Shown: positions 15,540 to 22,093 of the stretch, one piece after another
Position numbering within the stretch: position 1 is the first letter of the stretch
How the letters are laid out: the number at the start of each line of letters is the position of its first letter
From: JBBAEA01 sp041656175
GTDB lineage: Bacteria; Myxococcota_A; Bradymonadia; UBA4248
NCBI GenBank assembly: GCA_041656175.1
Contig: JBBAEA010000050.1
Span: 1 to 22,093 of the forward strand
Direction: 5' to 3'
DNA: 22,093 nucleotides
Position numbers and translations under genes: made by a program
The notes under the pieces: model-generated
The model's input: only the letters and a program-made list of their open reading frames with translations
What the model was told of the DNA's origin: nothing
Database searches by the model: none

Positions 15540-16336
15540 GGGGATTTACCCTGCCATTGCTGCCAAAGGCTGCCCTCGGCGCTACCGTGGGACGAAGCCT
15601 CGCGAGCAAAGAATTTTTGAACCATCGGATCACTACAAGCTAGAGCGCCTTGGAGCGAGCCCGAGTATTTTACATAACCATCATCCAGCATAACCACGTA
15701 GTCTGCGATGCGCTTTATGGAATCGAGATCATGCGTGACCACAACGAGACTTATACCTAACTCATCTTTAAGACGAAGCATCAAGGCATCAAGATCGGCG
15801 GCCGTAACTGGATCCAAGCCTGCCGAAGGTTCGTCCGAGAGGACAAGCTCTGGTTCCAAGGCTATAGCCCGCGCAAAACCAGCTCGCTTGAGCATGCCAC
15901 CACTCAATTCGCCAGGCAAAAGGTGTAGAGCATGGCTGAGTTGAACTTGCGCCAAGCGATGCATCACGAGCTCGTCGATAATAGCGTCATGAAGCTGCGT
16001 GTGCGCCTTAAAAGGAATGCGCAAATTATCGAGCAACGACAAGGAGTTGAGCAACCCCGCACTCTGATACATAAAGCCAATACGACTCAAAAATACAGAG
16101 CGCGCATCGCCCTCCAGCGCCTGCATATCTTGCCCCATAATATGCACGCTACCAGACTTTATGGGCGTAAGCCCAATGAGAGAACGCAGCAGCGTCGATT
16201 TGCCGCAGCCCGAGCCTCCGCAAATACAGGTCACCGAACCGCGTACAATGCGCAAATTAATATCGTGCAAAACCGTCCGTTCGCCGTATGCAACGGCAAG
16301 CCCGCTCGTATTAACGATGTTTTCGTTAGCTTCCAC
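15536..16336 (-). CDS. mlaF: ABC transporter ATPase MlaF
   Basis: A 266-residue ABC ATPase that powers phospholipid movement between the membranes together with MlaE and MlaD. All motifs are intact: Walker A GGSGCGKST (40-48), Q-loop Gln91, signature LSGGM (144-148), Walker B LVLSDEP (164-170), D-loop SAGLDP, and H-loop His202. The SGGMLKRAGFARA form is typical of MlaF-type ATPases. The start is GTG at 16334-16336, 9 bp after the mlaE stop; an out-of-frame ATG is 2 bp upstream. The ribosome site is weak, so translation likely depends on read-through coupling from mlaE. Confidence 0.94.
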   Translation of the reverse strand: MEANENIVNTSGLAVAYGERTVLHDINLRIVRGSVTCICGGSGCGKSTLLRSLIGLTPIKSGSVHIMGQDMQALEGDARSVFLSRIGFMYQSAGLLNSLSLLDNLRIPFKAHTQLHDAIIDELVMHRLAQVQLSHALHLLPGELSGGMLKRAGFARAIALEPELVLSDEPSAGLDPVTAADLDALMLRLKDELGISLVVVTHDLDSIKRIADYVVMLDDGYVKYSGSLQGALACSDPMVQKFFAREASSHGSAEGSLWQQWQGKSP

Positions 16337-16345
16337 CCATGCACT

Positions 16346-17443
16346 CTAAAAATAAAATATTAAACTAAAAACAGCGTCCGCAACGATACACCAAAATATG
16401 CTCGCCACAACGCTCGAGGTCGTTACGCGTCCTACCGAGTCCGAGCCACCATAAGCTTGGAAACCCTTATGCGCTGCAATCCAAACGATGATCCAAGCAA
16501 AAACCACACTCTTGAGCAAGCTCGTTAATATGTCTTTTACGTAGAGCGCTTGCGATAATTCATGCAAAAACGCCGAAATTCCCAGCTCCATGTAAAGCAC
16601 AGCAACGATAAAACCACCGAAAATGCCGCAGAAGTTTGCGAAAATCGTCAAACCCGGCATCGTTAGCGTTATCGCCCTAAATTTGGGCACCACGACGTAT
16701 TTAACGGGCTCTAACCCCATGGTTCGCAGCCCCGAAATCTCTTCGTTGATGTTCATCGTTGCAATTTGTGCAGCAATCGACGCGCCGCTTCGCCCTGCCA
16801 TGAGTATTGCCGTCATCAATGGCGCCATTTCACGCGTCATTGATATGCCAATCATGTCGGCTACCAAAATATCCGCACCAAACATTCGTAAAATCGACGC
16901 CGACTGCAGCGCTACGACCGTTCCCACCAAAAACGCTATCAAACACACAATTCCCAGCGCGTCCAAACCAATGCGTACCGATTCCAACCACACCGCCCCT
17001 CGCCGCACTCGCTGCGTTCGCGCCGCCCCCGCGATGCTCCACAAAACGGTGTCCGACACGAGGTACAAAAACGCTTTTAAACTCGCCAAATGCGCTAAAA
17101 ACCCCTCCCCGACGCCCTCTAAAATATCAGCTAAGCCCCGTCGTTTCTTGACTTTTTGCTGCCCCCACAAAAACCGCTCCAAGCGCCCCCGCACCAGCTC
17201 ACTCGCCCCCTCAAGCCGCAACTCGCAGCCGCTCGCCGCCGCTCTTCGCGCCAACGCCGCTATGCTCGCCGCGCCAAAACTATCCACCTCCTCAAGTGCC
17301 CCGAGTTCCAGCCGCAGCACGCGCCCAAGCCCAGCTAGCGCCAGCAACTCTGCCCCCCGCGCCTCCGCCTCAGCCCTACAAAGCCGCCCCGAAAGCCGCA
17401 CGATTGCTTCTTGATTGTAGCGTTCTAGCTCTATACGCAGCAT
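16346..17443 (-). CDS. mlaE: Lipid ABC transporter permease MlaE with N-terminal STAS domain
   Basis: A 365-residue protein. Residues 1-95 form a STAS-like domain (LRIELERYNQEAIVRLSGRLCRAEAE...LRLELGALEEVDSFGAASIAALARRAA), the part supplied in E. coli by separate MlaB. Residues about 110-365 are the MlaE permease with five or so membrane helices and the conserved region MTREMAPLMTAILMAGRSGASIAAQIATMNINEEISGLRTMGLEPVKYVVVPK. The permease passes phospholipids across the inner membrane to MlaD. The ATG at 17441-17443 has a strong GAGAGGGA ribosome site. It is first in the operon mlaE-mlaF-mlaD. MlaC (periplasmic carrier) and MlaA (outer-membrane part) are not adjacent. The first 170 codons are unusually rich in GC-ending Ala/Arg/Leu codons compared with neighbouring genes. 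Confidence 0.92.
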   Translation of the reverse strand: MLRIELERYNQEAIVRLSGRLCRAEAEARGAELLALAGLGRVLRLELGALEEVDSFGAASIAALARRAAASGCELRLEGASELVRGRLERFLWGQQKVKKRRGLADILEGVGEGFLAHLASLKAFLYLVSDTVLWSIAGAARTQRVRRGAVWLESVRIGLDALGIVCLIAFLVGTVVALQSASILRMFGADILVADMIGISMTREMAPLMTAILMAGRSGASIAAQIATMNINEEISGLRTMGLEPVKYVVVPKFRAITLTMPGLTIFANFCGIFGGFIVAVLYMELGISAFLHELSQALYVKDILTSLLKSVVFAWIIVWIAAHKGFQAYGGSDSVGRVTTSSVVASIFWCIVADAVFSLIFYF

Positions 17444-17487
17444 TCGTCCCTCTCATCAAGCGATGCAGATACAGGTTCATTTTTTGT

Positions 17488-17580
17488 GGGGGGAAGTCTC
17501 CCCCTACGTGTGAGCCCCTTGCTTCGCGCGGGTCTCTCACTACCCCCTCTACGGGGGGCAAGCCCCCCGTAACGCCCCCC
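17488..17580 (+). mobile_element. Dispersed three-hairpin element, core copy C
   Basis: Same order as the other copies: GGGGGAA paired imperfectly with TCTCCCCC, then TACGT; a hairpin closed by GTGAG/CTCAC; ACTACCCCCTC; and a perfect 10-bp stem TACGGGGGGC/GCCCCCCGTA with a 2-nt apex. The stems carry different bases from copies A, B and D but still pair. Terminal repeats of the A/D type are absent. It lies between the RPH-like gene and mlaE, about 45 bp upstream of the mlaE start. Confidence 0.7.
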
Positions 17581-17606
17581 AAATACTCGGCAATACGCGA
17601 TTTTGC

Positions 17607-17626
17607 CAAAGCCCTAGCGGGCTTTG
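17607..17626 (-). terminator. Possible terminator of the RPH-like gene
   Basis: CAAAGCCC and GGGCTTTG form a perfect 8-bp stem with loop TAGC, enclosed by GATTTTG (17599-) and CAAAATC (-17642). It lies 18 bp beyond the RPH-like stop codon. There is no T-tract in the - strand direction, so its activity is uncertain. Confidence 0.4.
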
Positions 17627-17643
17627 TACGCAGCCAAAATCAC

Positions 17644-20226
17644 TCAGGGCTCTTGCGCACGCTCTACTATACTCACGATTCCCATATCCGCGCAAAGATG
17701 TAAGATATCGCCTGTTTTAACTTGCTCTAGTAAAGAAGGAATCGCAACGATAGCGGGCAAACCATATTCTCGCGCTACTACACAAGAATGCGAGAGTGGG
17801 CCACCTTGCTGGGTAAGCAGCGCACTAGCAAGTAAAAAGAGCGGCGTCCAACCCACGTCGGTGTAGCGAGCTACAATAATTTCGCCGTGTTGCAGCGTTT
17901 TAGCACCTTGAGCCGGTGAGTGTAGAACGCGCGCGCGCGCGACAACGGTTCCAGGTGAAGCGGCTATGCCTTGGAATTGTTGACGCGCCTGCCGTTGTCC
18001 TTGCTTAACTTTGCGATGATTCAACACAAAACTGTCGGGCATACGCGGACTTGCCATAAAGGCGAGTTGTTGTGCGCGCCTAAAGGCTACAATGCGTTGA
18101 GCATCGCATAGCTTAGCCTCATCCTCTAGCCACGCACAAAGCTCTGCGCGCGATAAATAAAAAACGTCGTCACTCTGCAGCAATTTGGATTGAGCCGACA
18201 ATCGTGCACCACACTCTTTGAGAAAAAATCTATATAAACCGAGGCAATCCACGACGTAAGCACGCCATTCTTCGCGCAATCTGGCGCTCTTTTGTGCCAT
18301 TCGCAGCGCAAGCTTAAATATGCTGCCACCTCGCTTAAAAAACGTATTAAATGCCTGCTCTGTACTTTCTTTACGAATTTTTGCCGCGTCGTTTTGAATT
18401 GCATTGGGATTTTTCGTGCTATCGGTCTGTAGATGTGCTTGCAGAATTTGCAGCAAATAGCTCGGTTCTTCGCTCCAACGCGCCGTGGCTAGCTCCGCCT
18501 CTTGTGTGGTTCGTAGGCCATACTTTTTCATGAATTCGTCAAAAGCTTGCAAAAACGCGCTTGCTTCGGGCATTTGACGCAGTTCTGCCATAAATTCATG
18601 AGAATTATCAAAGTTCTCGGCCGCCAAAAAGCGCTGCATCAGTGGCGCCTGACGCCGTATACCATGGGCGATTTGTAATAAAGCAAGCCCTGGGTCGGCG
18701 CTGCGAACGTTGCGAAGACCGCTAAAAAGTGCAGATTCCATGCTCTGCGCATCTTCACGACTCGCCACTGCATGTAAAATCGCAAGCAAAAGCTGATGGG
18801 AGAGCAAAAAACTCGCCGCTGCCATCAACATCGACTGCCCACAATCATTGAGCATAGCCTCTACGCGACCTTGCAGCGCGCAGAGCTGGGCGTGGCTTTG
18901 CTTGCTTAAATCCAATTGTAAAAACTCATCGCGTTGTTTTTTAAAATCTTTTGCCCAAGGCTTGAGTTTAAACCAAAATTTATACTGCGTTTTGCCAAGT
19001 TCTATGCAGGTTCTGGGTAAAGAGCCCAAGAGCTTCCACGGCGAAAGGCGCTCTAAGTCAAAGTCAAAATCGCTGATTTTGGCCACGCCAGCGGACTGCC
19101 CTAAGCGTTTAGGATCAATAAAGGGAATCTGCGTTAAAATCGATAAAAACTGCGATGCGTTGAGGTAAATTCGCCCATGAAAGGTCGTGACAAAACGATA
19201 TTCGGCTGGAACGCGAAGCCCTAGCGTTTTAAATATCGTATCAAAACCCAGCTGCGCAAAAGCCATTCCCACAGACCAAGTCATAGGTGTGACCGCGTCG
19301 CTTAAGGCTTCCCCAACGTTAACGTTGCTAAAAAGTTGACGCTTTTCGGAAGCGCTACCGCCCCCATTGGCGATGGGACGCGTTTGCAAAATAGTGAGCT
19401 TATCGCCTAAAAAACAAAACTCGATGTCTTGCGGCGCGTTATAAATCTCTTCAATTTTGAGCGCCGCTTCGCAAACAGCTTGTATTTGCTCAAGGCTTAG
19501 AACTGGGTCTTTAAGCTCGTCATAGCTTCGTAAAAATGAGGCGTCCTTTGTGAGTGTGCCTCGCTTGAGCGTAAGACTATCGACAGCTTCGTTGCCAACG
19601 ACGCATTGTCCGCTACCGCGCCCAACGTTGAGCAATAGGCTTTGTGGCTTGGCGCTCACTGGATTTTTCGTAAAAATAATGCCCGACGCATTAGCGGGTA
19701 TAAAACGTTGTACGATAACCGCCATCGAGGGAACACGAGCATCGGGGGGTGTTTGAATCGGGTACAAAAGACGATCATTTGCATAGAAACTTCGCCAAAC
19801 CGTGCGAATTGCCGCTAAAAATGCGTCAAAACCCTCTACACCTAGAATACTGTGCTGCAAGCCCGCAAAAGAATGAAGCGCCGAATCCTCGTCACTAGAG
19901 CTGGAACGAATCGCGAGGGGAAAATCAGCAAAAGTTTCGTAGGCCTCTTTGAGCTTGCTCGTTAAACTGTCGGGAAAAGGCGCCGATTGCAACAGAACTT
20001 GCGGGTTTACGTGCGACGTTTGCTCGGCGAGCAACGTGTCCATGAGCTTATCAAAGACGGTGGTCGAAATGACGAAGCTGGCTGGGACGTTAAAACCCTC
20101 ATGCGCAAGTCGGGCTAAGTGACAGGCTTTACCGCCAAATTGCTGGCGACTATAGGCGACGCCATGCTCTTGCATGACGTCGTATAGCTCTGTGAGTGTT
20201 GTGAAGTTGGCGTTAGACTGAAACAA
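17644..20226 (-). CDS. PEP-synthase-like phosphotransferase, RPH layout
   Basis: An 860-residue protein with the two mobile parts of the PEP synthase/PPDK family but no C-terminal PEP/pyruvate barrel. Residues about 20-290 are an ATP-grasp domain: FGGKACHL with Lys33, AIRSSSSDEDS with Arg107, and QTRPI (281-285). A large helical middle part (about 295-740) begins NVGEALSDAVTPMTWSVG. The swivelling phosphohistidine domain is near the end, GGPLSHSCVVAREYG with His813. Rifampicin phosphotransferase has the same three-part order, a similar length and a His at a similar place. It moves phosphate from ATP via the His to the drug. The acceptor here is unknown, and antibiotic resistance should not be assumed. 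The start is TTG at 20226; an ATG at 20175 is a shorter option, and neither has a clear ribosome site. Confidence 0.85.
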   Translation of the reverse strand: MFQSNANFTTLTELYDVMQEHGVAYSRQQFGGKACHLARLAHEGFNVPASFVISTTVFDKLMDTLLAEQTSHVNPQVLLQSAPFPDSLTSKLKEAYETFADFPLAIRSSSSDEDSALHSFAGLQHSILGVEGFDAFLAAIRTVWRSFYANDRLLYPIQTPPDARVPSMAVIVQRFIPANASGIIFTKNPVSAKPQSLLLNVGRGSGQCVVGNEAVDSLTLKRGTLTKDASFLRSYDELKDPVLSLEQIQAVCEAALKIEEIYNAPQDIEFCFLGDKLTILQTRPIANGGGSASEKRQLFSNVNVGEALSDAVTPMTWSVGMAFAQLGFDTIFKTLGLRVPAEYRFVTTFHGRIYLNASQFLSILTQIPFIDPKRLGQSAGVAKISDFDFDLERLSPWKLLGSLPRTCIELGKTQYKFWFKLKPWAKDFKKQRDEFLQLDLSKQSHAQLCALQGRVEAMLNDCGQSMLMAAASFLLSHQLLLAILHAVASREDAQSMESALFSGLRNVRSADPGLALLQIAHGIRRQAPLMQRFLAAENFDNSHEFMAELRQMPEASAFLQAFDEFMKKYGLRTTQEAELATARWSEEPSYLLQILQAHLQTDSTKNPNAIQNDAAKIRKESTEQAFNTFFKRGGSIFKLALRMAQKSARLREEWRAYVVDCLGLYRFFLKECGARLSAQSKLLQSDDVFYLSRAELCAWLEDEAKLCDAQRIVAFRRAQQLAFMASPRMPDSFVLNHRKVKQGQRQARQQFQGIAASPGTVVARARVLHSPAQGAKTLQHGEIIVARYTDVGWTPLFLLASALLTQQGGPLSHSCVVAREYGLPAIVAIPSLLEQVKTGDILHLCADMGIVSIVERAQEP

Positions 20227-20354
20227 TTTTTGTCTCTATACTGCCGCAAGAACAAGGCAAGGCATCCGAACAAAATGCGCACTCATCACTGGATTTGCGC
20301 ATAAAGCTCAGCGCTCGAAGAGTTTTACGCTGTAAAGATTGTCTTGTTGCTGTT

Positions 20355-21269
20355 TTAATCGAAGTCGGGAAAGCGCATCATTTCTTGTAATAGCGCGTAG
20401 CGCTCTCTTAAGCTCTCTAGCGTAACTCGCTTAAGCCCACCTAAGCTATACTCTTCAATCGTAAAGCTAGCCAGCGCAGTTCCCGTAATGATACCGCGTC
20501 GCAGATTGTCATTGGTAACGCTACCAAAGCGCGCGAGCGTACCCATAAGACCACCCGCAAAGGTGTCGCCAGCACCCGTGGGATCGATGACTTGGGAGCC
20601 GAGGTAGGCGGGAGCTAGGAACATGCGCTCCTCGTGTAACATAAAGGAACCAAAGGCACCTCGCTTAATCACGATGATTTCGGGACCCATTTGGCGGATC
20701 GCTCGCGCTGCGTCGCGAATATCGCTGCAGTTCGATAAAAGCTTGGCTTCGGCTTCGTTAATAACGATCATGTTGATGCGCGATAAAACCTTGCGCAGCA
20801 TCGCGTTTTCGTTATTGATCCACAAGTTCATGGTATCCGCTGCTACGAAGCGAGCGTTCTCAGCTTGCTCGAGTACATCCCATTGTAGTTGGGGTAAAAT
20901 ATTGCCCAAAAACAGGAAATCGCAGTTTTTCTGGCTCTCAGAGAGCTGTGGTTTAAACTCCGCAAAAACGTTGAGATCCGTTCGCAAAGTAGTCGCTTCC
21001 CCTAAGTCGTCGCCGTAGCTACCCTGCCACTGAAAGGTTTTTCCTTTGCCTACCTTAACCTGGGACAAATTCACGCCGCGAGAGCGCAAAAAATCGAGTT
21101 CTTCAAGTCGAAAATCTTCACCCAAGACGGCGATTACTTGGGGTTCACTCAAGAGGCCAGCAGCTGCCGAAAAATAGGTAGCAGACCCGCCTAAGCCTTG
21201 TTTTTCTTGATGAGAAGGAGTTGTAATCGTATCTAGAGCAATAGAACCGACAACAATCAACGATGCCAT
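20355..21269 (-). CDS. PfkB-family sugar/nucleoside kinase
   Basis: A 304-residue cytoplasmic kinase of the ribokinase/PfkB superfamily, which phosphorylates a sugar or nucleoside with ATP. The N-terminal signature lies in LGGSATYFSAAAGLL (residues 26-40) with GEDF after it. The C-terminal signature is DPTGAGDTFAGG, whose Asp in GAGD is the catalytic base. NEAEAKLL and IVIKRGAFGSF are further family marks. The substrate cannot be assigned from sequence; the GGSATYFS form is seen in generic 'sugar kinase' members. The ATG at 21267-21269 has GAGG upstream. The next gene on the same strand starts 128 bp later. That gap (20227-20354) shows no clear terminator or promoter. Confidence 0.9.
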   Translation of the reverse strand: MASLIVVGSIALDTITTPSHQEKQGLGGSATYFSAAAGLLSEPQVIAVLGEDFRLEELDFLRSRGVNLSQVKVGKGKTFQWQGSYGDDLGEATTLRTDLNVFAEFKPQLSESQKNCDFLFLGNILPQLQWDVLEQAENARFVAADTMNLWINNENAMLRKVLSRINMIVINEAEAKLLSNCSDIRDAARAIRQMGPEIIVIKRGAFGSFMLHEERMFLAPAYLGSQVIDPTGAGDTFAGGLMGTLARFGSVTNDNLRRGIITGTALASFTIEEYSLGGLKRVTLESLRERYALLQEMMRFPDFD

Positions 21270-21413
21270 TTCAGCCTCAAAGTGGAAGGGAATTAAAATC
21301 TAGCTTGTGCCCGCTCCCTTAACCATGGGCTTTGGCTACTTAGCATAGCTGTTCGTAAAATACAAATTGAGAGTTTTGGAATTTAAACTTGAGAGCTTTC
21401 CCCTCGTGGCCCT

Positions 21414-21588
21414 AGGGCAAGCGCAAAGCTCTATGACGGCCAAAAACTGAACGGGGCGTCGCGGGGTGTCCCCGCGGAGGGGGTAGTGGCAAACCCGCGC
21501 AAAGCGTGGGGTTGACACGTAGGGGGACACTTCCCCCAGCAAAATGAAAACTTAAAAACTGCCAAATACACGACTTTGCACTTGCCCT
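21414..21588 (-). mobile_element. MITE-like dispersed element, copy D (175 bp)
   Basis: Bounded by AGGGCAAGCGCAAAG (21414-21428) and CTTTGCACTTGCCCT (21574-21588); including the outer CTAG the repeats match at 16 of 17 positions. On the - strand it runs collinear with copy A along its whole length: the shared end segment TCGTGTATTTGGCAGTTTTT, the three hairpins (core 21452-21537; third hairpin CGCGGGG/CCCCGCG identical to A) and the GTTTTTGGC segment. No target duplication is clear. It lies between the divergent pfkB-type and glgP genes. Confidence 0.8.
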
Positions 21589-21754
21589 AGCCGTGAGGCC
21601 TCTCGCCCCCAAAACTGAGTCTTTAGTGGCTTGACTAGGCTAGCAGTGGGTGGCAAGGCTTGACAAAACGGGCAAAAGACAGCAGATTTGTAGCCCAAAA
21701 GCGCGCGATATGGGTTAACGCGGCATGGCATAACCATTCATCATGGAGACTTAG

Positions 21755-22093
21755 ATGGCCAAGAAAGACGAAAAAAATACGATTGTAAGGATAGAAGACG
21801 ACCGAACTGGCATGGACAAGGAAACGTTGGTGCGGGCGGTGGTAGACCATTTGCGCTACTCGTTTGCGAAGAATACGAAGAATGCGTCCAAAGAGGACGT
21901 TTACATGGCGACGTCCTTGGCGATTCGGGACAGGTTGATACATCGTTGGATGAAAACGATGAAGTCCTATTACGTGCAAGATGCGAAGCGCGTGTATTAT
22001 TTGTCGGCGGAGTACTTGTTGGGCCGCTCGATGGGGAACAATTTGCGCAACATGGGCTTGTACGATACGGCGAAGGATTTGTACAAGGAGTTT
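21755..22093 (+). CDS. glgP: Glycogen/alpha-glucan phosphorylase, 3' end outside window
   Basis: The frame is open to the window edge, giving the first 113 residues. Glycogen phosphorylase releases glucose-1-phosphate from alpha-1,4-glucans using pyridoxal phosphate. The N-terminal family segment is clear: DVYMATSLAIRDRLIHRW, then KRVYYLSAEYLLGRSMGNNL, matching the conserved YYLSxEFLxGR block. The catalytic and PLP-binding parts lie outside. The ATG at 21755 has GGAG (21744-21747) 7 nt upstream. A TTGACA at 21660-21665 could be a -35 box, but the -10 position is poor. Codon use is odd: all 10 Leu codons are TTG, and Thr, Ala and Lys strongly favour G-ending codons, unlike recJ and bamD on the same strand. 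Confidence 0.93.
   Translation, partial: MAKKDEKNTIVRIEDDRTGMDKETLVRAVVDHLRYSFAKNTKNASKEDVYMATSLAIRDRLIHRWMKTMKSYYVQDAKRVYYLSAEYLLGRSMGNNLRNMGLYDTAKDLYKEF

Noticed and set aside
16623..17414. 263-residue frame on + strand
   Set aside because: It is antisense to the well-supported mlaE gene, and its Pro/Ser/Ala-rich translation is the usual shadow of a GC-biased gene.
7563..21612. Similar small frames on the - strand reading GEVSPYVSTPRxARVCHYPL at 7563-7748 and 21336-21542
   Set aside because: The similarity comes from the dispersed DNA element. Copies A and C do not keep this frame, the stems vary by pairing rather than by codon, and no start or ribosome site is shared.
21635..21979. 114-residue frame on - strand
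   Set aside because: Antisense to the start of glgP, which has clear family motifs and a ribosome site.

Overview
The window is bacterial, from a Gram-negative organism with an outer membrane: it holds BamD, Mla-type lipid transport genes and two predicted surface lipoproteins. Cysteine-rich repeats of the form CGDGxIxxGEVCDG, Pro-Asp linkers after lipoprotein signals, and a PEP-synthase-like protein of rifampicin-phosphotransferase layout together suggest Myxococcota/Bradymonadota or a related former deltaproteobacterial lineage. The base composition is rather low in G+C for that group. The lineage is an inference from gene content; no rRNA or other phylogenetic marker was used.

Layout. (1) Positions 1-6245, + strand: the 3' part of a putative surface alpha/beta-hydrolase reached through a (Pro-Asp)20 linker, a strong terminator, a short mobile element, and an 1160-residue Cys-rich lipoprotein. 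(2) 6246-7803: an HD-domain nucleotidase on the - strand, flanked by unusual non-coding DNA (hairpins, nested inverted repeats, a dispersed element). (3) 7804-11642, + strand: recJ, bamD, a rhomboid protease and an ArsC/Spx-like thioredoxin-fold protein. (4) 11643-14364: a dense hairpin cluster, then a BatD-BatE-like fusion on the - strand. (5) 14556-17443, - strand: a compact lipid-transport operon, mlaE with fused STAS domain, then mlaF, then mlaD. (6) 17644-21269, - strand: an RPH/PEP-synthase-like phosphotransferase and a PfkB sugar kinase. (7) From 21755, + strand: the start of glycogen phosphorylase, cut by the window edge.

The most distinctive non-coding signal is a dispersed family of three-hairpin elements, with four copies in 22 kb, both orientations, always between genes. 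Two copies are bounded by near-identical terminal inverted repeats (172 and 175 bp, MITE-like). The other two keep only the three-hairpin core. Hairpin stems differ between copies by paired, compensating changes, so the structure itself looks conserved. Short hairpins ending in the same CCCCTACG-type tail occur at three more places. A second unusual region (7160-7480) has two nested pairs of perfect 17-bp inverted repeats in which inner and outer pairs differ by one matched base pair.

Functionally the genes mostly serve the envelope (BamD insertion of outer-membrane proteins, Mla lipid transport, Bat-type periplasmic protein, rhomboid, lipoproteins), with recombination (RecJ), nucleotide clean-up (HD) and carbohydrate metabolism (PfkB, GlgP) beside them. 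No defence system, CRISPR array, rRNA or tRNA was seen.
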